Assembly: GCA_964570325.1 (NCBI GenBank)
Contig: CAZMXS010000031.1
Span: 1-50,762, forward strand
From: CAZMXS01 sp964570325
GTDB taxonomy: Bacteria > Verrucomicrobiota > Kiritimatiellia > CAIQIC01 > CAZMXS01
Length of the DNA: 50,762 nt
Direction of reading: 5' to 3'
Shown: one piece after another, positions 31,942-41,614 of the stretch
Layout of the letters: every line of letters starts with the position of its first letter
Numbering within the stretch: position 1 is the first letter of the stretch
Notes under the pieces: model-generated
Database searches by the model: none
What the model was told of the DNA's origin: nothing
Seen by the model: only the letters and a program-made list of their open reading frames with translations
Translations under genes and position numbers: made by a program

Positions 31942-34900
31942 ATGATGTCGAAATGTGCACGTTGGTTGGTTCCCGGGTTGCTCGCGTTGGCGGTGCTGAA
32001 CGGCGCGCCCGACCTGCAGGCGGTTCCGTTCCATGTCACTTATCTCTGGCACATGCACCAGCCGATTTACTACCCGTACGAATCGCCCCAGACCATTGAT
32101 GCCAACGGCCGCTTTAACTTCAGCGTCCAAGGCGTCTGGGATGGCGATCGCATCGGTGCCTACACCACCTGGCCGAAGGATGCGGTGCAGTCGGCCGCCG
32201 ACAAGGGCATTGGGTGGGGCGGGGCGCAGATGAGTTATTCCGGTTCGCTGGCGGAGAACAACAACAACCTGTGGGGCTACTGCACCGGCAACTCGTGGGA
32301 TGACGGCATTGACTGGGCGCGCAATGGGCTGCGCACCACGCACAATAACCCGCGGCTGGACTTGGTCGGCATTGCGTACCACCACAGCCTGATGCCGTTG
32401 ACATGCAAGGAATCCATGAAGATGCAGATTCGCCTGCACAAAGAGCAGTACATGGAACTTTGGGACACATCCAGCTACTCCAAGGGTTTCTGGCCGCCCG
32501 AGTGCGCGTTTGCCGAGTGGATGATCCCCGCGCTGGTGGAGGAGGGCCTCGAATGGGTAATCGTGGACAATGGCCACCTGTTCCGTGCCGTGCCCGACTT
32601 CCCATGGTCCGACGCCAGCTCCTGCCGCCCGAATCCGGCGGAAATCCAGAATCCGTCCTCGACCGAACTCGGCAGCACATGGGTCCAGCTCCAAAACATC
32701 TGGGCCCCGACCAAGGTGCTGGCCCCGTGGTCTTACCAGCCGCATTACGTCCAGTTCATCAATCCGGCCAGCGGCAGCGCGCAGAAGATCATCGCCGTGC
32801 CCGCCGGCCGTTACGAGGGCAACGAGAACGGCCGCGGCGGCTATGGCTCGTTCAAGCCGGAAAATGTTTGGGGCGCGCATACGGCGGTCAACTGGGACGC
32901 GGCGCATCCGATGATGATTCTTTGCCACAGCGACGGCGACAACTACGGCATGAAGAACTCGGATGCCTGGCATGGGCAAATGAATACCTTCCTGGATATG
33001 TGCAAGGCCAATAACGACTTCGATTTCACCAGCGTTCAGGACTACCTCGCCGAGTATCCGCCGAACACCAGCGACATCATCCACGTTGAGCCCGGCAGTT
33101 GGATCGGCATTGACGGCGGCACGCCTTATTTTGAGAAGTGGCTGTCGAGCACCTACGTCAACGGCGAGAACCCGGACCGGTGGTCCTGGTCGGTTTTGGT
33201 CGCCGCCCAGAATCGGGTTATCCTGGCCGACTCCCTCGAAAACAGCTACCTGGGTTCAAACCCGACGATGAACGATGTTGAGTGGGGCCTGGGCAACGAC
33301 ACCGCGAAGGCCTGGCACTGGTATCTCAACGGCGAGACCTCCTGCTACTGGTACTGGGACATGGACCGCGCCAACCCCTGGGACGGCAACGTGACGCGCG
33401 CTTGCAATACGGCGATCTATTTTGCCGACCTGGTCATCGCCCGGCATCCCGGCGTGGACGCGCGCGGCCCCAGTATTTTCCCTGCCCAGCGCGATCCCTA
33501 CAATCCAGGCGGCCGCATGTGGAACGAGGCGTCGCCGGCCTCCTCCGATTTCGCCGTCTGGAGCTATGTGGATGACGAAAACGGCCTGGGCGCGGTCCGA
33601 CTGTACTGGCGGGTTGACGGTGATGGCGTCAACCCCATCAGCTCGATCCAGAACGAGACCTATGCCGGCGGCGGCGAGGTGGGCGCCTGGAACATAACCG
33701 CGATGACCAATTCATGGGATCCGACCGTGAAGGGCCCGGATAATATCGTCCCGAACCCAACCCATCGGGCCCAGCGCTACACCGGCTGGATCACCGGCCA
33801 GAGCCAGGCGCTGATTGACTACTTTATCGAAGCGGTGGATACGAAGGGCAACACCAACCGCGGCGACATTTTCCACGTCTATGTGGGCGAATATAACTCC
33901 TCGAACGCCGTGCCGGTGACGTTCTCCCCCACCTTGCCGGACAACTGCGTCGGGTCCACCCTGGCCTCGATTTACAACTCGGCGGGCCGCAGTCTCAGCG
34001 GCGCCTCGCCGGTCACCTTGATGATCAGTTTCAATGGCGGGACGACCAACGAGTACACGATGTCCGGCAGCGTCGGCGGCCTCTGGCGCTATACGAACTC
34101 CATCCCCGGCGGGGCGACGCTGGCCAAGGTGATGTTCCGCAGCGGATCCACCTACGACAACAACAGCGGCAACGGCTGGACCAAGACGATTGGCGCCTGC
34201 TACGTGGCGCCCTCGGTGAACTTCAGTCCGGCCGCGCCCAACGGCTGCGACCCGGTCACGATCACCTACAGCCCGGGCGCGGGCGCGCTCGGCACGGCCA
34301 CGCAGGTTTACATCCACGTGGGCTATAACGATTGGCAGGGCGTGCCCAATCCTGACCCGGCGATGACGAAGAGCGGGACGAACTGGGTTTACATTTACAG
34401 CCCGCCGGCGGGCGCTTACCAGATTGACTGTTGTTTCAACAACGGCGTGTTGTGGGAGAACAACAACGGCAACGATTACGGTGTGTCCGTGGCCAACTGC
34501 TCGGCGACCAATACGCCGGTGGTCTTCACGCCCGGCTCGCCGACCGATTGCGATGGCGCGACGGTGACCATAACCTATAATCCGACCAATCGTCCGCTGC
34601 AGGGCGCAACCAATATTTACGTGTACATCAGCCGCAACAGCGGCAGTTGGTATACGTTCCTGATGGCTACCCAGGCGAGTGTCTGGACTTATCAGACGCT
34701 GCCGGGTTCCGGGACCACCAACATCAGCGTCATGTTTGGCAGCAACAACCTGGCCTTTCCGCCGGCTGATAACAACAGCGGCCCCGGCTGGTCGGTGGTC
34801 GTTTCCGCCTGCCAGACCAGCGGGCCATCCGCGGTCGAATTTTATCCGGCCGCGCCCGTCAGTTGCGACCCGGTGTTGATCACCTACAAGCCGAACCAGC

Positions 34901-36285
34901 ACGCGCTGAAGAATGCCGCGCAGGTCTATATTCATCTGGGCCGCAACGGTTGGAAAGACGTGGATGATATCGCGATGGCCCGGAGCGGGAACAACTGGGT
35001 ATACACCAACAGTCTGGCGGCCGGCACTTACCAGATCAATTGCTGTTTCCACGATGGCGCGAGCACGTGGGATAACAACAATGCCGGCGATTGGGCCGTG
35101 ACCGTTGTCGGGTGCACCGGCGGCGTGCCGACGGGCATTACGTTTGTGGAAGGCTCCCCCGCCATCACCAGCGATTCGACCAATCTGCAGAACAATATCG
35201 GCGATGCCTTCGATTTCAACCAGTCCGGCGGCTCGGCCACGACCGTGGAGCAGGGCGGGTTCGGCAGCTTTGGTCGGGTGTTTGTCAACTACGACGCCAA
35301 CAACTTCTACATCGGCGCCAACGGCGTGGACATGACCGGCGACAATAACGGCATGGTCATCTTCCTTGAGTTCAACACGCTGGGCGACAACGCCCACAAC
35401 CTGTGGAACATCAATGGGCTGCCGCAGGGGCTGGAACAACTGCACAACGTCTGGCTGGAGCCGGCGATGGATGTGGTTATTGTCCTGGGTGACGAGTATG
35501 GGGACGGGAATTACGACAATTTCAACCTGGGCAACGGTTACAATTTCGGCCAGGGCGTTTATTACCTCTCCACGGGTTCATCCTCGTTCTGGCCGGTGGC
35601 GGGAGCGAAGCTGTCGCAGTTCGACGGCACGGGCACCGTGGCGACCGTTTCCGGGGATGACGACGGCAACCGCCTGACCGACCGCTGGGAATGCAGCATC
35701 CCGTGGTCGAGTCTCAACGCCAGCGGCATCGGCTCGATCAGCAACTGCTGGCTGGCGGGCGTCATCGCCAGCGACGGGACCAACGGCAACGACCGCTATA
35801 TTTCAGGCAATTACCTCGGCGCCTCCGCCAATGTAACCAACGGCAATTATGGCTTCGGGTTCCTGAACTTGAACGCGATTCAAATCAACCTCCCCTCCAG
35901 TGATTCTGACAACGACGGCATCGCGGATGACTGGGAGCGGCAGTACTTTTCCAGCCTGTCGGTGCTGGGCCGAAACTCGGATTGGGATGGCGACGGGGCC
36001 ACCGACCACAACGAGTATCTGGCGGGCACCAATCCCAAGGACATGGATTCCTGCTTTGAAGTGCGGTCGGTCAACAGCCAGATGGCGGGCGGCGCGCCGC
36101 GCTATATCATCTCCTGGCACAGCGTCAACGACCGGACTTACACGCTGTTCCGCGCCACCAACTTGTTCCATGGCGGCTTCAGCACGGTGCAAAGCGGCAT
36201 TCCCGCCACGCCGCCGCAGAATACGTACACGGACACCTTCGACAACACGCAAATCCGTTATTACAAGATTCAAACCCAGAAATAA
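31942..36285 (+). CDS. large secreted GH57 glycoside hydrolase with repeat modules
   Basis: The 1447-residue protein starts at ATG 31942 (GGAGG at 31929-31933) with a signal peptide, KCARWLVPGLLALAVLNGA. The GH57 domain follows, with opening motif LWHMHQP and the nucleophile region GFWPPECAFAEWM. GH57 enzymes act on alpha-glucans and related sugars. After the catalytic part come four tandem modules of about 90 residues that begin like VNFSPAAPNGCDPVTITY and end like WDNNNAGDWAVTVVGC, resembling CBM25-type starch-binding domains. Next is a DOMON-like region, then a calcium-loop segment (DSDNDGIADDWERQY, DWDGDGATDHNEYLAGTNP) and a C-terminal domain ending YYKIQTQK. The latter two occur in many PVC secreted proteins. 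Upstream is a LacI-type operator, consistent with sugar induction. Confidence 0.9.
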   Translation: MMSKCARWLVPGLLALAVLNGAPDLQAVPFHVTYLWHMHQPIYYPYESPQTIDANGRFNFSVQGVWDGDRIGAYTTWPKDAVQSAADKGIGWGGAQMSYSGSLAENNNNLWGYCTGNSWDDGIDWARNGLRTTHNNPRLDLVGIAYHHSLMPLTCKESMKMQIRLHKEQYMELWDTSSYSKGFWPPECAFAEWMIPALVEEGLEWVIVDNGHLFRAVPDFPWSDASSCRPNPAEIQNPSSTELGSTWVQLQNIWAPTKVLAPWSYQPHYVQFINPASGSAQKIIAVPAGRYEGNENGRGGYGSFKPENVWGAHTAVNWDAAHPMMILCHSDGDNYGMKNSDAWHGQMNTFLDMCKANNDFDFTSVQDYLAEYPPNTSDIIHVEPGSWIGIDGGTPYFEKWLSSTYVNGENPDRWSWSVLVAAQNRVILADSLENSYLGSNPTMNDVEWGLGNDTAKAWHWYLNGETSCYWYWDMDRANPWDGNVTRACNTAIYFADLVIARHPGVDARGPSIFPAQRDPYNPGGRMWNEASPASSDFAVWSYVDDENGLGAVRLYWRVDGDGVNPISSIQNETYAGGGEVGAWNITAMTNSWDPTVKGPDNIVPNPTHRAQRYTGWITGQSQALIDYFIEAVDTKGNTNRGDIFHVYVGEYNSSNAVPVTFSPTLPDNCVGSTLASIYNSAGRSLSGASPVTLMISFNGGTTNEYTMSGSVGGLWRYTNSIPGGATLAKVMFRSGSTYDNNSGNGWTKTIGACYVAPSVNFSPAAPNGCDPVTITYSPGAGALGTATQVYIHVGYNDWQGVPNPDPAMTKSGTNWVYIYSPPAGAYQIDCCFNNGVLWENNNGNDYGVSVANCSATNTPVVFTPGSPTDCDGATVTITYNPTNRPLQGATNIYVYISRNSGSWYTFLMATQASVWTYQTLPGSGTTNISVMFGSNNLAFPPADNNSGPGWSVVVSACQTSGPSAVEFYPAAPVSCDPVLITYKPNQHALKNAAQVYIHLGRNGWKDVDDIAMARSGNNWVYTNSLAAGTYQINCCFHDGASTWDNNNAGDWAVTVVGCTGGVPTGITFVEGSPAITSDSTNLQNNIGDAFDFNQSGGSATTVEQGGFGSFGRVFVNYDANNFYIGANGVDMTGDNNGMVIFLEFNTLGDNAHNLWNINGLPQGLEQLHNVWLEPAMDVVIVLGDEYGDGNYDNFNLGNGYNFGQGVYYLSTGSSSFWPVAGAKLSQFDGTGTVATVSGDDDGNRLTDRWECSIPWSSLNASGIGSISNCWLAGVIASDGTNGNDRYISGNYLGASANVTNGNYGFGFLNLNAIQINLPSSDSDNDGIADDWERQYFSSLSVLGRNSDWDGDGATDHNEYLAGTNPKDMDSCFEVRSVNSQMAGGAPRYIISWHSVNDRTYTLFRATNLFHGGFSTVQSGIPATPPQNTYTDTFDNTQIRYYKIQTQK

Positions 36286-36336
36286 AAAAGTCCAACTGCG
36301 CGCCGACCGGCGGCTTAAGAAAGAAGGATTGAGGCC

Positions 36337-36570
36337 ATGCGAGTCAAATTGGAATATGCGGCGATCATGGATGTGCCGGGCATTCGCAACCGCGACACGG
36401 TTGAAGTGCGCGAGGATGCCACCGTTCGCGATCTGCTGGAACATCTCAAGATCAGTCCTGAACACCAGCAATATGTCGTGCCCGTAATCAATGACCGCGC
36501 GGCCAAACTCGTCAGCCGCCTGCGGCCCAACGACCATGTCTTCCTGTCCATGCCGATCGGCGGCGGGTGA
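36337..36570 (+). CDS. MoaD/ThiS-like small sulfur-carrier protein
   Basis: The 77-residue protein has the ubiquitin-like pattern of MoaD/ThiS: an N-terminal strand (RVKLEYAAIMDVPGI), a helix (TVRDLLEHLKI), a loop with PVINDRAAKL and a terminal HVFLSMPIGGG. The C-terminal GG(G) is the site that is adenylated and thiocarboxylated in sulfur transfer for molybdopterin, tungstopterin or thiamine. No moaE, E1-like or tungsten-enzyme gene lies nearby, so its pathway is open. A ribosome site (GAAGGATTGAGG) precedes the ATG. It lies 51 bases after the GH57 gene. Confidence 0.85.
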   Translation: MRVKLEYAAIMDVPGIRNRDTVEVREDATVRDLLEHLKISPEHQQYVVPVINDRAAKLVSRLRPNDHVFLSMPIGGG

Positions 36571-36927
36571 CGGTCGGTAGGCCATGATCAGCGTGGCCGC
36601 TGGAATGCGGCCATCGCGGAACCGAGCCGGATAGACAGGATAAGCGACATGGGTTATCCCGAATCTCCGGCCGCTCCGGCGTCTGGGGTCCGGGCTCGTT
36701 TTTGTGCCCGCCAAGTTGCCCGGAGATTCCTCAACCGCTTGGTGGAGCCGTGCGGCTTCAAAATGACCGAACATGATATTTCGGACCGGCGCTCTGTGAG
36801 GCCGCTAAAATAGATGTTCGACCTGATGCGGAGAGTGTGGTTTCATATTACCAGCCGGCGGCCGCCCACGGATCGCTGACGAGTGGTCACTGATCACTGG
36901 GTCCTGTTCACCGGCCATTAACCCGAC
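36571..36927. other. intergenic, no gene seen
   Basis: The gap holds a GTGGTCACTGATCACTGG palindrome-like repeat at 36883-36900, related to the coding repeat at 26106-26138. Nothing else was recognised. Confidence 0.4.
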
Positions 36928-38874
36928 ATGCTCAGGACCAAACTATTTCAGGCTTTTGCATTGCTGATCCTGGTTTTCGCTGTCGTTTCAGCGGCGCTGG
37001 GGGTGCATCTGATTCAGAGCCGGGTGGTCCGCGAAGCGGAGGAGCGGGTACGTCTGGACCTGTCCAGCGCCTGGGCGGTGTTCAACGCGCGCTTGCACGA
37101 GATCGAGACGGTGGTTCAACTGGTCGCGCTGAAAAAGACCGTCATGGAAGCGGCCGCCGAGGCTCGCTGGGATTCGCCGGAAATGCGCGAGCGGCTGGAG
37201 CAAATCCGCCAGATGTACACGCTTGATTTTCTCACTTTTGTGGGGCCGGACGGCGCCGTCGCGCTGCGCGCGGCCAATCCCGAAGCGCGCGGCGACTTCC
37301 GTGGCGACGATGCGCTGGTTGCCGGGGCGCTGCAGGGGCGGGCCGCAGCCGGGCTGGCGGTGTGGCCGGGAGCGGAACTCGACCGTGAATGTCCCGGCCT
37401 GGCCCGGCGCGCGCAGTTGAAACTGGAGGACACTCCCCATGCGCGCGCGTCCGGTCGCGCCAGCGAGTCTCGCGGGCTGGCCATGGTCAGTGCCGCGCCG
37501 GTCATGGCGGGGGAGCGGATTGCCGGCGCTGTGTACGGCGGCATCCTGCTGAACCGGAATGAGGATCTGGTGGACCGGATTCAAAGCGTGGTATTCGGCG
37601 CGCAGCGTTATGGCGACGGGCCGCCGGGCACCGCGACCATTTTCCTCGACGATGCCCGCATTGCCACCACCGTTCGGCGCGAACGGGGGGAGCGCGCCAC
37701 GGGTACTCGCGTTTCGGCCGAAGTTGCCGAGCGCGTACTGGATCGCGGCGAGGCGTGGGTCGGCCGCGCGTTTGTGGTTCGGGATTGGTACCTCACCGCT
37801 TACGAACCGCTTCGCGACCTGGCCGGCCGGACGGTCGGCATCCTCTATGTCGGCATCCTCGAACGGCCGTTTCGCGAGATGGCCCGGGGCATGTTGCTGC
37901 GTTACCTGGTGCTGTCGCTGTTCGGACTGGCGGCGGCGCTGGGGATGGCGTTCTTCCTGGCGCAGCGACTGGCGCGCCCGATCCATCGCCTGGTCGAGGC
38001 GTCCGACAGCCTCAAGGAGGGGCGGCCGCCGGAGCGCGTGGATGTGCGGTCCCCCTGCCGGGAGATTGAGACGCTGGTCGGCAGTTTCAACGCCATGGCG
38101 CATACGCTTGCCGAACGCGAGGCGCGCCTGAAAGAGTCCAACGAGCAACTGGAAAAGGTTAACCTCACCCTGCGGCGGCTGAACCAGAACTACATGGACA
38201 TGGTCGGTTTCGTCTCGCACGAATTGAAGGGGCCGGTGGCCGCAATCATGAACTACGTCTACCTGCTGGAACAGGCGGCCCCGCCGCTGGCCGAGCCGCA
38301 GATGCTGGCCGTGAAGAAGATCGAAACGGGTTGCGCGCGACTGTTGGAGATGATCCGGCGTTACCTGAACCTGTCGCGCATTGAAACGGGTGAATTGGCG
38401 CCGGATTACGCGCCCGTGCCGGTGCTGGCGCAAGTGCTGGCCCCGTTGCTGGAGGCCTACAGCAATGAGATTAGCGCGCGGCGGGTGAAGGTGGAGAACG
38501 GCATTGGCGCGGATGTGGTCGCGCGCGGGGATGTCAACATGATCTGCGAAGTGTTCGAGAACCTGATCAGCAATGCGCTCAAGTACGGGGCCGACGGCGG
38601 GACTATCCGGCTGACTTGCGTTCCGGCTAGCGGCGGCCTGTTGGAGTTCGCGGTGCGCAACCAGGGCGCCGGCATTCCTGCCGAAAAGCTCGCGCAAGTG
38701 TTTGAAAAGTATGCGCGGGTGGACGGCCCCGACGCCATCCCGCGTCAGGACCGGACCGGACTTGGGCTCTACATCACGCGCAAGATCATCGCCGCGCACG
38801 GCGGGACCATTTGCGTGGAATCGCATCCCGGCGAGTGGACGGAGTTCCGGTTTACGTTGCCGGCGGCCGGCTGA
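36928..38874 (+). CDS. membrane histidine kinase with single-cache sensor
   Basis: The 648-residue protein has a membrane helix at about 8-28, then an extracytoplasmic sensor of about 270 residues resembling the sCache/dCache type (VRLDLSSAWAVFNARLHEIE, FLTFVGPDGAVALRAANP, GLAMVSAAPV, YLTAYEPLRDLAGRTVGIL). A second helix at about 325-348, HAMP (RLARPIHRLVEASDSLKEGR), a coiled linker, HisKA and HATPase_c follow. The phospho-acceptor H lies in DMVGFVSHELKGPVAAIMN. N, G1 and G2 boxes are NLISNALKYG, NQGAGIPAEKLAQVFEKY and RTGLGLYITRKIIAAHG. The kinase region closely resembles the soluble kinase at 46418. Its partner may be the response regulator at 39161, encoded convergently 286 bases away. Confidence 0.9.
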   Translation: MLRTKLFQAFALLILVFAVVSAALGVHLIQSRVVREAEERVRLDLSSAWAVFNARLHEIETVVQLVALKKTVMEAAAEARWDSPEMRERLEQIRQMYTLDFLTFVGPDGAVALRAANPEARGDFRGDDALVAGALQGRAAAGLAVWPGAELDRECPGLARRAQLKLEDTPHARASGRASESRGLAMVSAAPVMAGERIAGAVYGGILLNRNEDLVDRIQSVVFGAQRYGDGPPGTATIFLDDARIATTVRRERGERATGTRVSAEVAERVLDRGEAWVGRAFVVRDWYLTAYEPLRDLAGRTVGILYVGILERPFREMARGMLLRYLVLSLFGLAAALGMAFFLAQRLARPIHRLVEASDSLKEGRPPERVDVRSPCREIETLVGSFNAMAHTLAEREARLKESNEQLEKVNLTLRRLNQNYMDMVGFVSHELKGPVAAIMNYVYLLEQAAPPLAEPQMLAVKKIETGCARLLEMIRRYLNLSRIETGELAPDYAPVPVLAQVLAPLLEAYSNEISARRVKVENGIGADVVARGDVNMICEVFENLISNALKYGADGGTIRLTCVPASGGLLEFAVRNQGAGIPAEKLAQVFEKYARVDGPDAIPRQDRTGLGLYITRKIIAAHGGTICVESHPGEWTEFRFTLPAAG

Positions 38875-39160
38875 ACCCGGGGCCGGAAATGATGCGTAAC
38901 GCTATCCCCTGCTCAAGCGGAAAAACCATCCGCAACGTCGTCACGTAAACTCCTTGCGGCATAATGTGATGCAAATATGGAAGCGACTTTTGTGCGCTTC
39001 AAACCGCTTTATTCTGCCAGAAGAAGGCGACGCAGGTTTTAACCGGGCAACCGGTGCCGTCGCCCTCGCCGGGGCGACCGCACCGCCATACATACAAGCG
39101 GCGCGCCCGCGCGGCTACACCTGGATCATGTGCCGTTGGGTGAATGCCCGCCCGATCCGA

Positions 39161-39538
39161 TTACTTCTTCAGCCGGTCCTTCAGGGTCGCGATCAGCCGG
39201 TCGGGATTGAGCGGTTTCTGGAAGATGCCGGCCAGGCCGAGTTCGCCGTAATCCACAACCATGTTTAACTGATCGCCGGCCGAGCTGAGCATATAAACCG
39301 GCGCGGTGTTGCCGAGCAGCTTCAACTCCTTGACGAAATTGGCGCCGGCGTCCACCTCCTCCATCATCAGGTCGGCGATGATCAGGTCCGGCGTCTCTTT
39401 CCGGTATTGCTTCAAGCCTTCCTCGGCCGACGCGGCGGTCACGACTTCATAACCGTGCTTTTCCAGGATCAACCGAACGGAGTCCCGAAAATCGCTGTCG
39501 TCGTCAACGCATAGAATGACCCACTTGCCTGCCTTCAT
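39161..39538 (-). CDS. stand-alone response-regulator receiver protein
   Basis: The 125-residue protein is a single CheY-like receiver domain. It has acidic DDD at residues 11-13 (CVDDDSD), the phosphorylation Asp in LIIADLMMEEVD, a conserved S/T in YMLSSAGD and K in GIFQKPLNPD. It has no output domain, so it would act through protein contacts. Its start overlaps the stop of the hydrogenase protease gene (ATGA) and it ends the hox operon. This ties it to the [NiFe]-hydrogenase and, by inference, to the flanking kinases. Confidence 0.92.
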   Translation of the reverse strand: MKAGKWVILCVDDDSDFRDSVRLILEKHGYEVVTAASAEEGLKQYRKETPDLIIADLMMEEVDAGANFVKELKLLGNTAPVYMLSSAGDQLNMVVDYGELGLAGIFQKPLNPDRLIATLKDRLKK

Positions 39539-40023
39539 CTTGCATCCGCCTCCCGCGTTAGGTCTCCATCAAACATCCGTTTTTCCAGCCGCGGCCGGAT
39601 GAACTCCAGCGCCGCGCGCAGGTTATTCCGCGCCGCATCGGAGAGTTCTTCGCCGAACTCATCGAACCGGTAGCCGCGGATGGCAAGCACAAACGCCCGC
39701 GGCGCGGCGCCGAACAACTGCCGGGCCAGGGCCAGCAACTGTTCCGGCAGCAGCGCATGGCTCATGGGCGCGACCCCGGCGCGGCCCGCGATTTCCTGGA
39801 ATATGAACGGCTCCGCTCCGCTCACCGCCGCATCGGCGAAAATTACCCACTGGACCTCCCCAAGGCTCGCCGCATCCTCGACCGCCAACTGGTAGTCGGC
39901 TTCCACGCGCACACCGGGCACGCGCATGGCCGCGACCGCCTCGGCGAACGCCGGGCCCAGCCCGTCGTCACAGCGGCCGGGGTTGCCGTAGCCGAGCACC
40001 AATATCTCATGCCCATTGATCAT
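39535..40023 (-). CDS. hoxW: hydrogenase maturation protease (HoxW/HycI type)
   Basis: The 162-residue peptidase removes the C-terminal peptide of the large subunit after nickel is inserted. The family start is clear: ILVLGYGNPGRCDDGLGPAF, with the first nickel-binding acid (CDDGLG). The second is likely the acid in WVIFADAAVSG; the third metal ligand, usually a His (HAL in MSHALLPEQLL), follows. ATG 40023 was chosen because the family starts a few residues before LVLGYGN; the frame is open further upstream. It lies between hoxH and the response-regulator gene in one operon. Confidence 0.92.
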   Translation of the reverse strand: MINGHEILVLGYGNPGRCDDGLGPAFAEAVAAMRVPGVRVEADYQLAVEDAASLGEVQWVIFADAAVSGAEPFIFQEIAGRAGVAPMSHALLPEQLLALARQLFGAAPRAFVLAIRGYRFDEFGEELSDAARNNLRAALEFIRPRLEKRMFDGDLTREADAR

Positions 40024-40080
40024 CAAATCAGCCGCGCCGAATCGGAGTGCGGCGCCCCCGCTTCCCCGGCGCAATTTACG

Positions 40081-41520
40081 CTACCGCGCACGGCGGCCGA
40101 TCAACTCGCCGGCCGCGTCATAAACCTCCACCACCAGCGGCATCCGCCCGAGCGCGTGCGTCGCGCATGACAGACACGGATCGTACGCCCGAATCGCCAC
40201 CTCGATATGGTTGAGCAGCCCCTCCGTGATCTCCACGCCGTTCAGGTAATCGCCCGCCACCTTCTCGACCGCCCGGTTCATCGGCGTATTGTTGTTCGTG
40301 GTGGACACGATCAGGTTGCACATCTTTACCAGGTCGTCCGCGCCGACTACATAATGATGGAAGAGCGTGCCGCGGGGCGCTTCGATCAGGCCGACGGTTT
40401 CCTCCCGGCGCGGACCGCTCGCCACGAGTTCCGACCCCTGCAGATCGGGATCCCGCAGCAGATCATGGATCTTCTCCGCCGCATGCAGCAATTCAATCAT
40501 CCGGGCCCAGTGGTAGCCGAGGGTCGCATGGTTCGGCCGGCCGCCGGTCACCTCCTTGAACTCCCGGCGCGCGGCCTCCGCCTCCGGCGTGTCAATGAAG
40601 CGGCAGGTGTTCATGCGCGCCAGCGGGCCGACGCGATACCAGCCCCGCTCCGGCCCCAGCGACTTGATGAACGGGAACTTCATGTACGACCAGTTCTGGA
40701 CGTCCTCGGCAATGTAATCGCGGTAGCGCTGGTAGTCCACTTGATCGAAGATGACGTTGCCCTCCGCGTCCACCGCGCGCAGAGCGCCATGGTAGAGATC
40801 CAAGGCGCCGTCCGCGCGCACCAGCGAGAGGTGGTTGGACGGGAATGAGCCGAAGCCGGCCAAGTCCTTCCAGTTCTTGAGCGTGTAATCACGGGCCAGC
40901 GCCAGCGCGCCGCGCGCCCAGGCCAGGATCTGGTCCATATTCTTCAGAAACTCGTCGCGTTCCGCGACGGACAGGTTCTTGTTCACGCCCCCGGGAATCG
41001 CGCCCGTGCCGTGAATCTTCTTGCCGGCGGTGGCCTTGATCAGTTCCTGGCCGAATTTACGCAGCATGACGCCCTGCACGGCCAGGTCGCGGTGTTTCAT
41101 GGCGACGCCAATCACGTTGCGGATGGCCGGGTCCGCGTCGAAGCCGAACAGCAAATCGGGCGAACAGAGGTGGAAAAAGTGCAGCGCGTGCGATTGCAAT
41201 ATCTGGCCATAATGCATCAGCCGCCGCATTTTCTCGGCGGTCGGCGTCAGGTTCTCCCCGCCGACAATCCGGTCCATGGCCTTGGCCGCCGCGAGATGGT
41301 GGCTGACCGGACAGATGCCGCACAGCCGCTGGACCAGCACCGGCACTTCCCAGAACGGGCGTCCCTGAACGAACCGCTCGAAGCCGCGGAACTCGACGAT
41401 GTGCAGGCGCGCTTGCCGGACCCGATTCTGCTCATCCAGCAGGATGGTGACCTTGCCGTGACCCTCCACGCGGGTTACCGGCTCGATCACGATTTTTCTT
41501 ATTTCAGTTGCCGCAGTCAT
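40081..41520 (-). CDS. hoxH: [NiFe]-hydrogenase large subunit HoxH (group 3d-like)
   Basis: The 479-residue catalytic subunit holds the Ni-Fe site. The L1 motif RLCGICPVSHH (C67, C70) and C-terminal L2 DPCLSCATH (C449, C452, H455) provide the four cysteine ligands. The 24 residues after H455 are the peptide cut by the protease. IEPVTRVEGHGKV marks the N-terminus. ATG 41520 is chosen over ATG 41529 because the AAGGAG site is about 10 bases from the former and nearly touches the latter. The large-subunit gene follows hoxY after overlap-scale spacing. The sequence resembles soluble NAD-reducing hydrogenases. Confidence 0.95.
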   Translation of the reverse strand: MTAATEIRKIVIEPVTRVEGHGKVTILLDEQNRVRQARLHIVEFRGFERFVQGRPFWEVPVLVQRLCGICPVSHHLAAAKAMDRIVGGENLTPTAEKMRRLMHYGQILQSHALHFFHLCSPDLLFGFDADPAIRNVIGVAMKHRDLAVQGVMLRKFGQELIKATAGKKIHGTGAIPGGVNKNLSVAERDEFLKNMDQILAWARGALALARDYTLKNWKDLAGFGSFPSNHLSLVRADGALDLYHGALRAVDAEGNVIFDQVDYQRYRDYIAEDVQNWSYMKFPFIKSLGPERGWYRVGPLARMNTCRFIDTPEAEAARREFKEVTGGRPNHATLGYHWARMIELLHAAEKIHDLLRDPDLQGSELVASGPRREETVGLIEAPRGTLFHHYVVGADDLVKMCNLIVSTTNNNTPMNRAVEKVAGDYLNGVEITEGLLNHIEVAIRAYDPCLSCATHALGRMPLVVEVYDAAGELIGRRAR

Positions 41521-41614
41521 GGCTTTCATTCTCCTTAACGGTCGGCCCGGCGGTCCGACCCTGCCCACATCGGCCGGGCGCGACCACCGGGCGCGCGGTG
41601 GTCCGCCCAGCTCG

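Noticed and set aside
33712..35445. A 577-codon open frame opposite the GH57 gene
   Set aside because: Shadow frame; the plus strand has a clear signal peptide, GH57 motifs and repeats.
38954..39268. A 104-codon open frame between the kinase and the receiver gene
   Set aside because: Overlaps the receiver gene on the other strand and has no recognisable content; 38875-39160 shows nothing else.
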